Shown here piece after piece: positions 17,155 to 25,717 of a DNA stretch of 64,000 nt (positions are counted from its first letter, which is position 1; every line of letters begins with the position of its first letter). Both the position numbers and the translations under genes were made by a program. Below the pieces are notes generated by a model. That model worked only from the letters and a program-made list of their open reading frames with translations, searched no databases and had not been told where the DNA came from. The DNA comes from JAXMDC01 sp046349035 (GTDB taxonomy: Bacteria > Pseudomonadota > Alphaproteobacteria > Rhizobiales > Kaistiaceae): assembly GCA_046349035.1 (NCBI GenBank), contig JAXMDC010000004.1, forward strand, positions 372,001 through 436,000, written 5' to 3'.

Positions 17155-18618
17155 CTATTCGGCGACGATCTTCACGACTTGGCCCGGCTCAAGCCGCGCC
17201 GTCGTCGGCAATTGGTTGAGGGCCCGGAAGAGATCGAGGGGCCGCTCGACGATGCCCTTCATGCGACCAGCTATCGTTTCCTGCGAGTCGCCCGCCTTGA
17301 CAGTAACCAGTCGGACATGCAGGGGCCGCAGGCTGGCAACCTCGCGTGACGACAACTGCCGGAAGCTCGATACTGTCTCGGCCGCAGCCCGTTGAAACGC
17401 CGGCGAATCACGTTCGTTGGCGAAGATGAAGCGGTAGGTTTCCCCGCCGCCCCCGCGTACGATGGTTATGTGGAACGCCCAGCCTTTTGCCGTGGCCACA
17501 GCCGAGGCCGACGGCAGGCCCCCAGTCAGACCGACTTTGACTGTCCCGCGATCAAGGCCGTTGACCCAGCCAGACGTCAGGTAGTCCTCAAGCGGAACTG
17601 AACCCTGCACGTCAACTGCATCGAAACGGAGGGCCGTCCCGTCGCCGCCGGTCGCCAACACGGCATCCGCTGTGTTGTCCAGAACGAACCCCTCCGGGAC
17701 GGTGAAGCCGACACCGAGACCGGCGTGAAAGAAGGACCGGCCGCGCACGTAGCCTTGCCCGGTGTCGTCCCCAAAGACGATGCCCTCTATGGCGGCCGCG
17801 TAGGCGGCTCTGTCGATGTCGCCGCGCGGGCTGGGAGTTAGGGACTTCGCGGCCTTGGCTGCCAAATCCACCCGCTCCGGAGTCGAGGGGTGGGTCGCGA
17901 GGAACTCGGGCTGACGTCCACCGGCTCCGCCGAGCGTTGTCCGATAACGCTGGAACTGGTTCATTGCGCTAAGGAACCTGGCTGCCGACAAGGGGTCGTA
18001 CCCGGCGCTTACGATGGTCTTGATACCCATCGAATCCGCGTCCAATTCCTGCTGGCGGGAGAAGCTGGCAAGCGTCCTTTGGCTTGAAGCGAGCGCCAAC
18101 TGGCCGGCATCGCTATCTGCCAAAACGTCCGTCACCACGCGGCTGACAATAATCGCGGTGCGCGCTTGGGCTTCGCGCTGGGCCGCGTGATTGGCGGTGA
18201 CGTGCGCCATCTCGTGCGCGAGCACTGCCGCCACCTGCGAGGAGTCGTCGGCAAGCGCCAGCAGCCCCCGGGTTACGTAGAGGAAACCATCGGGAAGGGC
18301 GAAGGCGTTGACAGCCGGGGAGTTCAAGATCGTGATGCGGTAGCGCCGCGACGGGTCGTCGGACGCCTCCACGAGCCGAGCGACAATTCTCGCAAGGAGT
18401 TGCTCGGCCTGATCGCTGTGATAGATGCCGCCATAGTTGGCGACAATCTGTGCGTGCTGGGCCGACGCGACCGGCTCGCCTACCCCGGCAGGTCCGCCGA
18501 TATCCTTTGTCGCGCTCGCACTGGTCGGTAGCGGCAGAAATTGGCAGCCGGCAAGCGCCAGCACTGCAATAGCTGGAATCGTCAGCCTTGCCGCCAAATG
18601 ACCAAATCGCGTTTTCAT
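17155..18618 (-). CDS. M48 family metalloprotease lipoprotein, BepA-like
   Basis: The 487-residue protein has a lipobox LAGC (Cys25) and an M48 peptidase domain with HEMAH at 135-139 and the downstream QELDADSMG zinc-ligand motif. Long periplasmic members such as BepA help assemble or degrade outer-membrane proteins. Unlike BepA, the C-terminal region beyond about residue 290 is not obviously TPR; it ends in a LysM-like segment (VTVKAGDSQETIAGRM). The ATG overlaps the stop of the thermonuclease gene by one base (TAATG), so the two are coupled. Confidence 0.88.
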   Translation of the reverse strand: MKTRFGHLAARLTIPAIAVLALAGCQFLPLPTSASATKDIGGPAGVGEPVASAQHAQIVANYGGIYHSDQAEQLLARIVARLVEASDDPSRRYRITILNSPAVNAFALPDGFLYVTRGLLALADDSSQVAAVLAHEMAHVTANHAAQREAQARTAIIVSRVVTDVLADSDAGQLALASSQRTLASFSRQQELDADSMGIKTIVSAGYDPLSAARFLSAMNQFQRYRTTLGGAGGRQPEFLATHPSTPERVDLAAKAAKSLTPSPRGDIDRAAYAAAIEGIVFGDDTGQGYVRGRSFFHAGLGVGFTVPEGFVLDNTADAVLATGGDGTALRFDAVDVQGSVPLEDYLTSGWVNGLDRGTVKVGLTGGLPSASAVATAKGWAFHITIVRGGGGETYRFIFANERDSPAFQRAAAETVSSFRQLSSREVASLRPLHVRLVTVKAGDSQETIAGRMKGIVERPLDLFRALNQLPTTARLEPGQVVKIVAE

Positions 18619-19490
18619 TACTTGCCGATGACCACAATCTCGTCAGGGTGGCTGAGACTCATCGTTGGACCGCCGCGATCACCAATCCAGCCTCGCATTT
18701 CGACGCGCTGTCCGACAAGGGACGCTGGATCCTTGCCATAGTTGATGAACAACTTCTCATCCGACGTAAGAAGAGTTGCGGTCAGGCTGCGCGAATGGTC
18801 CGCGCCAAAGTTTATGTAGGTCAGCCGACCCGCCCGCCGAACCGAATACACCCGGCCCGCCACCACCACGAAGCGGTCTCGGTCCTCGGCGAGCGAGCCG
18901 CCCGTGGCCGATCTGACCGCGAATTCCGGGCGCGCCCAAACACCCCGCTCGGACCGCCGCGCCTCTTCTTCCACGCCGAGCAGCGCGACCGCGCAGGGCC
19001 CCTCCTGCGGCCCCGTCACCACCCTGGCCCAGCCCTCCCGCACGAGGCTCTGCTCGACCCAGGTGCCATCAGTTGCGAGCGACAAATGGGCGACGGTGCG
19101 GCCGTACCGATCCTGCCGCCCGCCCCTGCCCTGAACCACCACCGTCCGGTCTAGAACGAGAGCCTCAAGGCGTCGGCGCGACGCTTCGGCGAGGTCGCCC
19201 GACATCGGCGTGTCGCCGTCCTTAGGCGCCGTCACTGCGGCCAGGCGCACGATGCGCTCGCCATCGAGGACGACCGTATCGCCGTCAGAAACGGCCGTCA
19301 CAACGCCCGTCGCGTCTCCACTGAGCCGACAGGGTGGCGGCCGGACCGTGGCCGCACGCCCGGCGAAAGCAAGCCCAGCCGAAACCGAGGCGAACACCCC
19401 CAGCGCCAGAACACGACGCCGGAAGTGCTTCGATCGCCTCGGTCCGGCTGCAACCAAAGCTAGGGGATCGATATTTCTCGCGTGAACCAC
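18618..19490 (-). CDS. Thermonuclease family (SNase-like) exported protein
   Basis: The 290-residue protein has a basic N-terminus and one hydrophobic segment (about 26-45), so it is exported or membrane-anchored. It then has a staphylococcal-nuclease domain: TAVSDGDTVVLDGERIVRL, a DRYGRTVAHL segment with the conserved Arg, and VREGWARV. Catalytic Asp and Arg positions appear present. The GTG start at 19490 overlaps the upstream gene by 31 bases, so a later start is possible. It is the middle of a three-gene minus-strand operon with the M48 protease. Confidence 0.8.
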   Translation of the reverse strand: MVHARNIDPLALVAAGPRRSKHFRRRVLALGVFASVSAGLAFAGRAATVRPPPCRLSGDATGVVTAVSDGDTVVLDGERIVRLAAVTAPKDGDTPMSGDLAEASRRRLEALVLDRTVVVQGRGGRQDRYGRTVAHLSLATDGTWVEQSLVREGWARVVTGPQEGPCAVALLGVEEEARRSERGVWARPEFAVRSATGGSLAEDRDRFVVVAGRVYSVRRAGRLTYINFGADHSRSLTATLLTSDEKLFINYGKDPASLVGQRVEMRGWIGDRGGPTMSLSHPDEIVVIGK

Positions 19491-20251
19491 GGCTGGTAGT
19501 CCACCGAAAGTATCTTCTCCGTCCCGTCGAACAGCTTCGCCCAGGTCTTGCCGCTTACCTTGAGAACCGGCGGATGGGTCAAGCGATCGGCAAGGGTCGT
19601 GATGTTCCAGGCGATGTCAGTGCTGTTGACTTGCTTGAGTTGTTGGTAGGCCTTGCCGTCCGGCCCGTAGATTCGCGGCGTTGATTCGGCTCGGTTGGCA
19701 GGCACATGCTCAAGACCGACCGAAATCTCGAAGTGTTGGCCGGCAGCGTCGGTGAAGCTCCAGTTCTCATCGAGGATGGTCTTGCCGCCGGTGCTTGTCG
19801 TGACCGTGCGCACGAGCTTGTGTTCGGTAGCCTGAGTGTAGACACCGAATCCGCCGGGCACGTCGACTGGATCGGCCGATATGCCGCCAACCACCAACTG
19901 AGCATTGACGGTCTGACCGCCCACTGTCTGCTTCACCGGGATTTGCAAAAAGACGAACTGGTTCATCCCACGCCCGAGCGGTTTGCCATCCGGGGCAGCG
20001 ACCTGGACCTGATCGACGAAAATCAGTCGGATGTTGGCATCCTTCGCCGGCCCCTGGGTGGCGACATTGGCCTCCCAGCCAGCTGGGATGAGCGCCTTTA
20101 GCGGCCCATCTGGAACCGCCAAGTCGATCTGCATTCGCGACTCCAGGCTGTAAGCGACGAGGGTGTCCGCCCGCGCGGACTGCGCGGCGACAGCCAGCGC
20201 AAGAACCGGCAGCACCGCCGCACCGAGGACACGACCAACCTGACTCATCAT
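19460..20251 (-). CDS. Exported hypothetical protein
   Basis: The 263-residue protein has a signal peptide ending at about residue 29 (QSARADTLV) and GGGAGGAG just before the ATG. The mature chain has no Cys and reads as a beta-rich single domain, with ALIPAGWEANVATQGPAKDANIRLIFVDQ and GMNQFVFLQIPVK. The pattern faintly resembles the acetoacetate-decarboxylase-like fold, but I cannot support a family assignment. It is first in an operon with the thermonuclease and the M48 protease, suggesting an envelope role. Confidence 0.55.
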   Translation of the reverse strand: MMSQVGRVLGAAVLPVLALAVAAQSARADTLVAYSLESRMQIDLAVPDGPLKALIPAGWEANVATQGPAKDANIRLIFVDQVQVAAPDGKPLGRGMNQFVFLQIPVKQTVGGQTVNAQLVVGGISADPVDVPGGFGVYTQATEHKLVRTVTTSTGGKTILDENWSFTDAAGQHFEISVGLEHVPANRAESTPRIYGPDGKAYQQLKQVNSTDIAWNITTLADRLTHPPVLKVSGKTWAKLFDGTEKILSVDYQPWFTREISIP

Positions 20252-20478
20252 TCACTCCTCCCACTTCATCTTGGAGATCGCCAACCGCGGGCAGAAACGG
20301 GGCAACCGAGCCTGCCTGCTAAGACCGCCAGACGGCGGATTCGGGCCGAAAAAACCTAAGTTCTTCAAAAGGAAATGACGGATCGCGCCACATTCAGGGC
20401 GGGTTCATCGCGCCTCAGGCAGGACTCTAGTAACCCGCATGGGTAAACTCGAGTCAAAACCACGAGAGGGTGCCCCTC

Positions 20479-22047
20479 ATGAGATTCGTCGGTTTCGCGC
20501 TGGGAGTCTTGGTCGCACTCGCTGGCAGCCCGGCTTTCGCCGCCGATTGGGACGACTGCCGTGCCGTCACTCGGCCGGTCGTCGCTATTCCCGCTTGTAC
20601 GCGGCTTATCGATACTGGTGGCCTTCGGCCCCCGGACAAAGCAATCGCCTTTTATGATCGCGGCACCGCCTACCGCCACCAAGGCGACGCCGATCGGGCC
20701 ATCGCCGACTTTACACAGGCGGTCGCGCTCGACCCCAAGCGAGCCGAGGCGTACAACAACCGTGGGCTGTCGTATCAAGACAAAGCCGATTTCGACCGAG
20801 CGCTGGCCGACTATGATCGAGCCATCGCTATCAACCCTCGCTATGCCGAAGCGCACAGCAATCGGGGATTGGTCGATATCGCCAAGGGATTGAACGAACA
20901 GGCCATCACCGACTATGGCCGGGCGCTCGCGATCAACCCTCGACTGGCCGAGGCCTATTTCGGACGCGGTACGGCATACCAGAACCTGAAGCAGCTTGAT
21001 CAAGCTATCGTAGAGTACGGCCGGGCGCTCGCGGTGAACCCGCGCTACTCCGAAGCCTACAACAACCGCGCAGACGCCTATCAGAACAAAGGCCAGTTCG
21101 ACTTGGCGATTGCCGACGCCTCGAAGGCCATCCAGGTCAACCCACAGCTGGCGGAGGCGTATTACACCCGCGGCGAGATCTACAAAGCCAAGGGTGATTT
21201 CGACAATGCCCTGGCTGACATCAAGCGGGCCCAACAGATCGATCGCAGCGGCGCCTTCGCCGCCTATGGTGACGGTCTGATCGCGCAGATCGCCGCACTG
21301 CGACAGAGCGGCGGTCCCGCGATACCGACGCCGGTTCGCACCGAGCGCCGCGTCGCCCTAGTCGTCGGGAATGGCGCATACTCAGCCGTGCCGGCGCTGC
21401 CCAATCCAATCAGCGACGCGGCCACCGTGGCCGGTGCGCTGAAGCTAGCCGGCTTCACGAGCGTGATCATCAGCAACGACCTGACGCGGGCCGGGCTCGT
21501 TGCTGCGCTGCAGTCCTTCGCCAGGGCCGCCGACAATGCCGACTGGGCTGTCATCTACTATGCGGGACACGGACTGGAGATCGCCGGCGTCAATTACATC
21601 GTCCCGATCGACGCCAAGCTTGCCAGCGACCGCGATGTCACCGACGAAGCCATCTCGCTGGAGCGGGTGATGGCGTCGGTCGAGGGCGCTAAGAAACTGC
21701 GTCTTGTCGTCCTCGACGCCTGCCGCAATAACCCCTTCCTGGCCAAAATGAAGGTGTCGACGGCCTCGCGCTCGGTGGGACGCGGTCTTGCCATGGTCGA
21801 GCCGGCGCAGGCGACACTGGTCGCATACGCGGCCAAGGCCGGCAGCATTGCCTCCGACGGCGATGGCCGCAACAGCCCCTTCGCTGCTTCTTTTGCCAAG
21901 CGACTGGTCGAGCCCGGGGTCGAAATCAATAAGGTGTTTCGTCAGATTCGCAGCGACGTGCTGGAGGCCACCAGCAACGAGCAGGAGCCCTTCGTTTACG
22001 GATCGCTTCCGCCCGACGATTTCTTCTTCGTCCCGCCGGCGAAATAG
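20479..22047 (+). CDS. Exported TPR and caspase-like (C14) protein
   Basis: From the ATG at 20479 (GAGAGGG 8 bases upstream) this is a 522-residue protein with a signal peptide ending at about residue 21 (SPAFA/ADW). Six consecutive 34-residue TPR units span roughly 54-260. A short linker leads to a caspase (peptidase C14) domain starting at RRVALVVGNGAYS. The catalytic dyad is complete: His364 in YYAGHGLE and Cys415 in VLDACRNNPF. This makes it a bacterial orthocaspase of the type predicted to cleave after Arg/Lys. TPRs probably bind a partner or substrate. It is monocistronic, with a strong terminator. Confidence 0.85.
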   Translation: MRFVGFALGVLVALAGSPAFAADWDDCRAVTRPVVAIPACTRLIDTGGLRPPDKAIAFYDRGTAYRHQGDADRAIADFTQAVALDPKRAEAYNNRGLSYQDKADFDRALADYDRAIAINPRYAEAHSNRGLVDIAKGLNEQAITDYGRALAINPRLAEAYFGRGTAYQNLKQLDQAIVEYGRALAVNPRYSEAYNNRADAYQNKGQFDLAIADASKAIQVNPQLAEAYYTRGEIYKAKGDFDNALADIKRAQQIDRSGAFAAYGDGLIAQIAALRQSGGPAIPTPVRTERRVALVVGNGAYSAVPALPNPISDAATVAGALKLAGFTSVIISNDLTRAGLVAALQSFARAADNADWAVIYYAGHGLEIAGVNYIVPIDAKLASDRDVTDEAISLERVMASVEGAKKLRLVVLDACRNNPFLAKMKVSTASRSVGRGLAMVEPAQATLVAYAAKAGSIASDGDGRNSPFAASFAKRLVEPGVEINKVFRQIRSDVLEATSNEQEPFVYGSLPPDDFFFVPPAK

Positions 22048-22073
22048 TCGCAAACGATCGTTCCTCCTTTCTC

Positions 22074-22111
22074 GAGGCGGACCGCAAACCGGCGGTCCGC
22101 CTCATCTTTTT
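22074..22111 (+). terminator. Rho-independent terminator of the caspase gene
   Basis: Perfect 12-bp stem GAGGCGGACCGC / GCGGTCCGCCTC with a 6-base loop, followed by ATCTTTTTG. It starts 27 bases after the stop codon. Confidence 0.85.
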
Positions 22112-22251
22112 GCCGATTCGCGCCCTCGGCCGCCTGGCTGAATGCTGCATGAACGCACCCCTCGGATCGCGTTCAGATCGAATGGCGCATTCTCCTTGCC
22201 ATCAGATCGCGGTCTGCGGTGTTCGCCGGGCCCGCCATGAGGAGAGACCCC

Positions 22252-23019
22252 ATGTTGAAGCACATTCTTCTTGCCGCCACCGCCCTCAGCCTCGTTGCCG
22301 GCGCCGCCACGATCTCCCAGGCCGCCGACACGCCGGAAGAAGCGGACCGTGTCGCCACCGAGCTGAATGGCGTCATTGCCAACGCCAATCCGGGGACCAC
22401 CACCGACAAGCGCGCGATTGTGATCGAGCCGTCGACCAACGCCACGGCGACGATCCCCGGCGCCGAGACCGCCATCGTCCCCGGCGCCGAGACGCCGGCA
22501 AACGGTCCGGCTGTCGCCACCGCGACGCCTGGCGCTCCCGTCGTCGACCTTGTCCCCGTCCCCGCCCCGAACGCCGACGTCGCCAAGCCGCAGATCCAAG
22601 TGGTTCCGGCGCCGACCGCTCCGACCAACCCCGGCATCGTTGCCACCGCCCCGGCTAAGCCCACGGTGGCTCCCGTCCAGGATGGTGCCGACCTTTACCG
22701 GCGGCTGACCGCGCAGGGCTATCGGCCGCTCCAGCTCCTGGAGACCAGCGGCAAGGTCTTCTCGGTCCTCGTTGCCGACATCCACCGGAGCGACGCGAAC
22801 TACGTAATCGCGGTCGATACGACCTACGGCACGATCCTGTCGATCCGGCCGGTGAACTCCGGCTACAACGTCTACGGTGGGTACGCGGCCCCGACGCCGA
22901 ACTACGGAACCTATGGCTACACCTACACTCAGCCGGCGCCCGCTTACCCCTACGGTGGCGGCTACGGCTACACGGCACCGCGGACCTACAGCGCGCCGAG
23001 CTACGGCTACCGCTACTAA
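22252..23019 (+). CDS. Exported Pro/Ala-rich protein with Tyr/Gly-rich tail
   Basis: The ATG at 22252 has GAGGAGAG upstream and opens a clear signal peptide (cleavage near AATISQAAD). Residues about 55-150 are low-complexity Ala/Pro/Thr/Val, likely disordered. A short folded-looking segment follows (YRRLTAQGYRPLQLLE, VLVADIHRSDANYVIAV), similar to PepSY-like or binding modules but not assigned. The last about 60 residues are Tyr/Gly/Pro repeats (YGTYGYTYTQP). It is probably a surface or periplasmic structural protein. It ends in a terminator-type hairpin. Confidence 0.6.
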   Translation: MLKHILLAATALSLVAGAATISQAADTPEEADRVATELNGVIANANPGTTTDKRAIVIEPSTNATATIPGAETAIVPGAETPANGPAVATATPGAPVVDLVPVPAPNADVAKPQIQVVPAPTAPTNPGIVATAPAKPTVAPVQDGADLYRRLTAQGYRPLQLLETSGKVFSVLVADIHRSDANYVIAVDTTYGTILSIRPVNSGYNVYGGYAAPTPNYGTYGYTYTQPAPAYPYGGGYGYTAPRTYSAPSYGYRY

Positions 23020-23068
23020 ATCATCGGAGTCGGTCGGCGTCGTCCCGCCCCCCTCTGATGCCGACCTC

Positions 23069-23111
23069 CGCACCGGCGGCGTGCCAAGCGCCGCCGGTGC
23101 GTCATTCGTTT
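23069..23111 (+). terminator. Terminator hairpin after the Tyr/Gly-rich gene
   Basis: Perfect 13-bp stem CGCACCGGCGGCG / CGCCGCCGGTGCG, 7-base loop, followed by the moderately T-rich TCATTCGTTT. Confidence 0.7.
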
Positions 23112-23182
23112 GGCGCCCCTCCTCGGCTGCGGCTCCAGCGGCTTGACGGCCGCCTGCGACGAGGCTTACCGCATTGGTCGGT

Positions 23183-23259
23183 GACCCCGTAGCTCAGCAG
23201 GATAGAGCATCAGATTCCTAATCTGAGGGCCACGCGTTCGAATCGCGTCGGGGTCACCA
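23183..23259 (+). tRNA. tRNA-Arg (CCT)
   Basis: A complete cloverleaf can be drawn: acceptor GACCCCG / CGGGGTC, D stem GCTC/GAGC, anticodon stem TCAGA / TCTGA with loop TTCCTAA, T arm ACGCG-TTCGAAT-CGCGT, discriminator A and encoded CCA. The anticodon CCT reads AGG Arg codons. Confidence 0.95.
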
Positions 23260-23421
23260 GCTCCGCCCATTTCTTTCCCCAGCAGGAAGCCTTCACCCTG
23301 ATCGCAGCTGTCGGTGGCGAAATGTGGCGGTCCGAGCTAACACCATTGCAATAGGCCTAGCCGCACGCGTTTCTGTCTTCGCGTCCGGTACGACGCCGCC
23401 AACCATTGGGCCGCGCCCTCC

Positions 23422-25707
23422 ATGAACAAGCCGCAAAAGTCCACCGTCAGACCTGCACTCTCGGTCACTGACCAGGATGCGCTGAACTTCCACGCCGAGG
23501 GTCGGCCGGGGAAGCTCGAGGTGACCGCAACGAAGCCGATGGCGACGCAGCGCGATCTATCGCTTGCCTACTCGCCCGGGGTCGCCGCCCCCGTCAAGGC
23601 CATCGCCAAGAATCCCGCCACGGCGTTCGACTACACCAGCCGCGGCAACATGGTGGCGGTCATTTCCAACGGCACGGCAATCCTGGGCCTTGGCAACCTC
23701 GGTGCTCTGGCGTCGAAGCCCGTCATGGAGGGCAAGGCCGTGCTCTTCAAGCGCTTCGCCGACGTCGACGCGATCGACCTTGAGGTGGATGCCGAGGACG
23801 TCGATGCCTTCATCGACAGCGTGAAGTATCTCGGCCCGTCCTTCGGCGGCATCAATCTCGAGGACATCAAGGCTCCGGACTGCTTCATCATCGAGTCGCG
23901 GCTACGCGAACTGATGGACATCCCGGTGTTCCACGACGACCAGCATGGCACCGCTATCATCGTCGTCGCCGGGCTTCTCAACGCACTCCATCTCACGGGC
24001 CGCGATATCGCTAAGACCAAGCTCGTGATCAATGGCGCGGGTGCCGCCGGTATCGCATGTGCGGAACTGGTCAAAGCCATAGGCATGCGCAGTACCAATA
24101 TTATTCTCTGCGACACCAAGGGCGTCGTCTACAAAGGCCGCGCCGAGGGCATGAACCAATGGAAGTCAGCTCACGCCGCGGAGACCCCGGCTCGAACGCT
24201 GGGCGACGCATTGAAGGGAGCCGATGTCGTTATCGGCTTGTCGTCGAAGGGCGCCTTCAGTCCCAACGACATTCGCTCGATGTCGCCGCAGCCGATCATT
24301 TTCGCGCTGGCTAACCCCGACCCGGAGATCACACCTGAAGAAGTCGCCGAAATTCGAGGCGACGCCATCGTCGCCACCGGTCGCTCCGACTATCCCAATC
24401 AGGTGAACAACGTTCTGGGGTTCCCCTATATCTTTCGCGGCGCGCTGGACGTCCGGGCGACTACCATCAACGAAGCGATGAAGATCGCCGCCGCCAGGGC
24501 CCTGGCTGACTTGGCGCGCGAGGATGTCCCGGATGAGGTCGCGGCGGCGTATCAGGGGATGAGGCCAAAATTCGGCCCGAACTACATCATACCGGTACCA
24601 TTTGATCCACGCCTGATGTCGGAAATACCGGCTGCTGTTGCCCGCGCCGCCGTGGAGTCCGGTGTCGCTCGTCGCAAGCTTGACGACATCGCCGCTTACA
24701 AACTGCAGCTTTCCGCGCGGCGCGACCCGATCGTCGGCACGCTGGCGCAAATCTACAGTCAGGTCCGCAAGGCACCCAAGCGCGTCGTGTTCGCCGAGGG
24801 CGAGGAAGAACAGACCATTCGCGCGGCAGCGAGTTTCGTATCCCAGCGCCTCGGCACCGCGGTCCTGATTGGCCGCGACGATGTCGTGCGCGACACCGCT
24901 ACGCGCGCTGGCATCGACCTCCGCGGCGGGATCGAGATCCTCAACGCTCGGCTTTCGCAGCGCAATGCCGACTACATCGATTTTCTCTACACGCGCCTAC
25001 AGCGTGAGGGCTTTCTCCATCGTGACTGCCAGCGCCTGATCTACACCGACCGCAATCACTTCGCTGCGGCGATGGTCGCCCTTGGCGACGCGGACGCGAT
25101 GGTTTCCGGCGTTACACGCAACTACTCGACTGTCCTCCAGGACGTGCGCCGCGTCATCGATCCCAAACCCGGGCACAGAGTGATGGGCGTGTCGCTAGTG
25201 ATCGCGCGCGGCCGGACTGTCCTCGTCGCTGATACAGCCGTGCATGACTTGCCGGATGCCGCCGAGTTGGCCGACATAGCCGAAGAGGCGGCCCGCGTCG
25301 CGCGGCGTCTCGGTTACGAACCGCGCGTCGCACTGCTCGCTTACTCGACGTTCGGCCAGCCGACGGGCGAGCGCACCCGGCACGTACGCGAGGCGGTTAA
25401 GCTGCTCGACGCGCGCAAGGTCGATTTCGAATACGACGGTGACATGGGCGCCGATGTAGCCCTTTCCGCGAACGCGATGGCGCTCTACCCGTTCTGCCGG
25501 CTTTCGGCGCCTGCCAATGTCCTTGTCATGCCGGCCCTGCATTCTGCGGCCATCTCGACCAAGATGCTGCAGGAAATCGGTGGCGCAACAGTGATCGGCC
25601 CCCTGCTGGTCGGACTTGCCAAGCCGGTCCAAATTGTCTCGCTTGCCGCCCGGGACTCCGACATCGTCAACATGGCCGCACTTGCCGCTTACAACGTGAG
25701 CGGCTGA
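23422..25707 (+). CDS. maeB: NADP-dependent malic enzyme with phosphotransacetylase domain
   Basis: MaeB oxidatively decarboxylates malate to pyruvate with NADP+. The 761-residue protein has the two-domain build of the proteobacterial form. The malic-enzyme part (about 1-430) includes YSPGVAAPVKAI, FHDDQHGTAIIVVAGLLNAL and NGAGAAGIACAEL. The C-terminal phosphotransacetylase-like part (about 431-761) includes FAEGEEEQTIRAA, AMVSGVTRNY and PFCRLSAPANVLVMPALHSA; this domain is thought to be regulatory. The egtB-like gene begins 10 bases after the stop. Confidence 0.95.
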   Translation: MNKPQKSTVRPALSVTDQDALNFHAEGRPGKLEVTATKPMATQRDLSLAYSPGVAAPVKAIAKNPATAFDYTSRGNMVAVISNGTAILGLGNLGALASKPVMEGKAVLFKRFADVDAIDLEVDAEDVDAFIDSVKYLGPSFGGINLEDIKAPDCFIIESRLRELMDIPVFHDDQHGTAIIVVAGLLNALHLTGRDIAKTKLVINGAGAAGIACAELVKAIGMRSTNIILCDTKGVVYKGRAEGMNQWKSAHAAETPARTLGDALKGADVVIGLSSKGAFSPNDIRSMSPQPIIFALANPDPEITPEEVAEIRGDAIVATGRSDYPNQVNNVLGFPYIFRGALDVRATTINEAMKIAAARALADLAREDVPDEVAAAYQGMRPKFGPNYIIPVPFDPRLMSEIPAAVARAAVESGVARRKLDDIAAYKLQLSARRDPIVGTLAQIYSQVRKAPKRVVFAEGEEEQTIRAAASFVSQRLGTAVLIGRDDVVRDTATRAGIDLRGGIEILNARLSQRNADYIDFLYTRLQREGFLHRDCQRLIYTDRNHFAAAMVALGDADAMVSGVTRNYSTVLQDVRRVIDPKPGHRVMGVSLVIARGRTVLVADTAVHDLPDAAELADIAEEAARVARRLGYEPRVALLAYSTFGQPTGERTRHVREAVKLLDARKVDFEYDGDMGADVALSANAMALYPFCRLSAPANVLVMPALHSAAISTKMLQEIGGATVIGPLLVGLAKPVQIVSLAARDSDIVNMAALAAYNVSG

Positions 25708-25717
25708 TTCACCGTTA

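Noticed and set aside
20365..21234. 289-codon minus-strand open frame under the TPR-caspase gene
   Set aside because: It is antisense to well-conserved TPR repeats, and its repetitive character simply mirrors them. Similar long antisense frames lie under leuC, the M23 peptidase, clpB and ptsP and reflect high GC.
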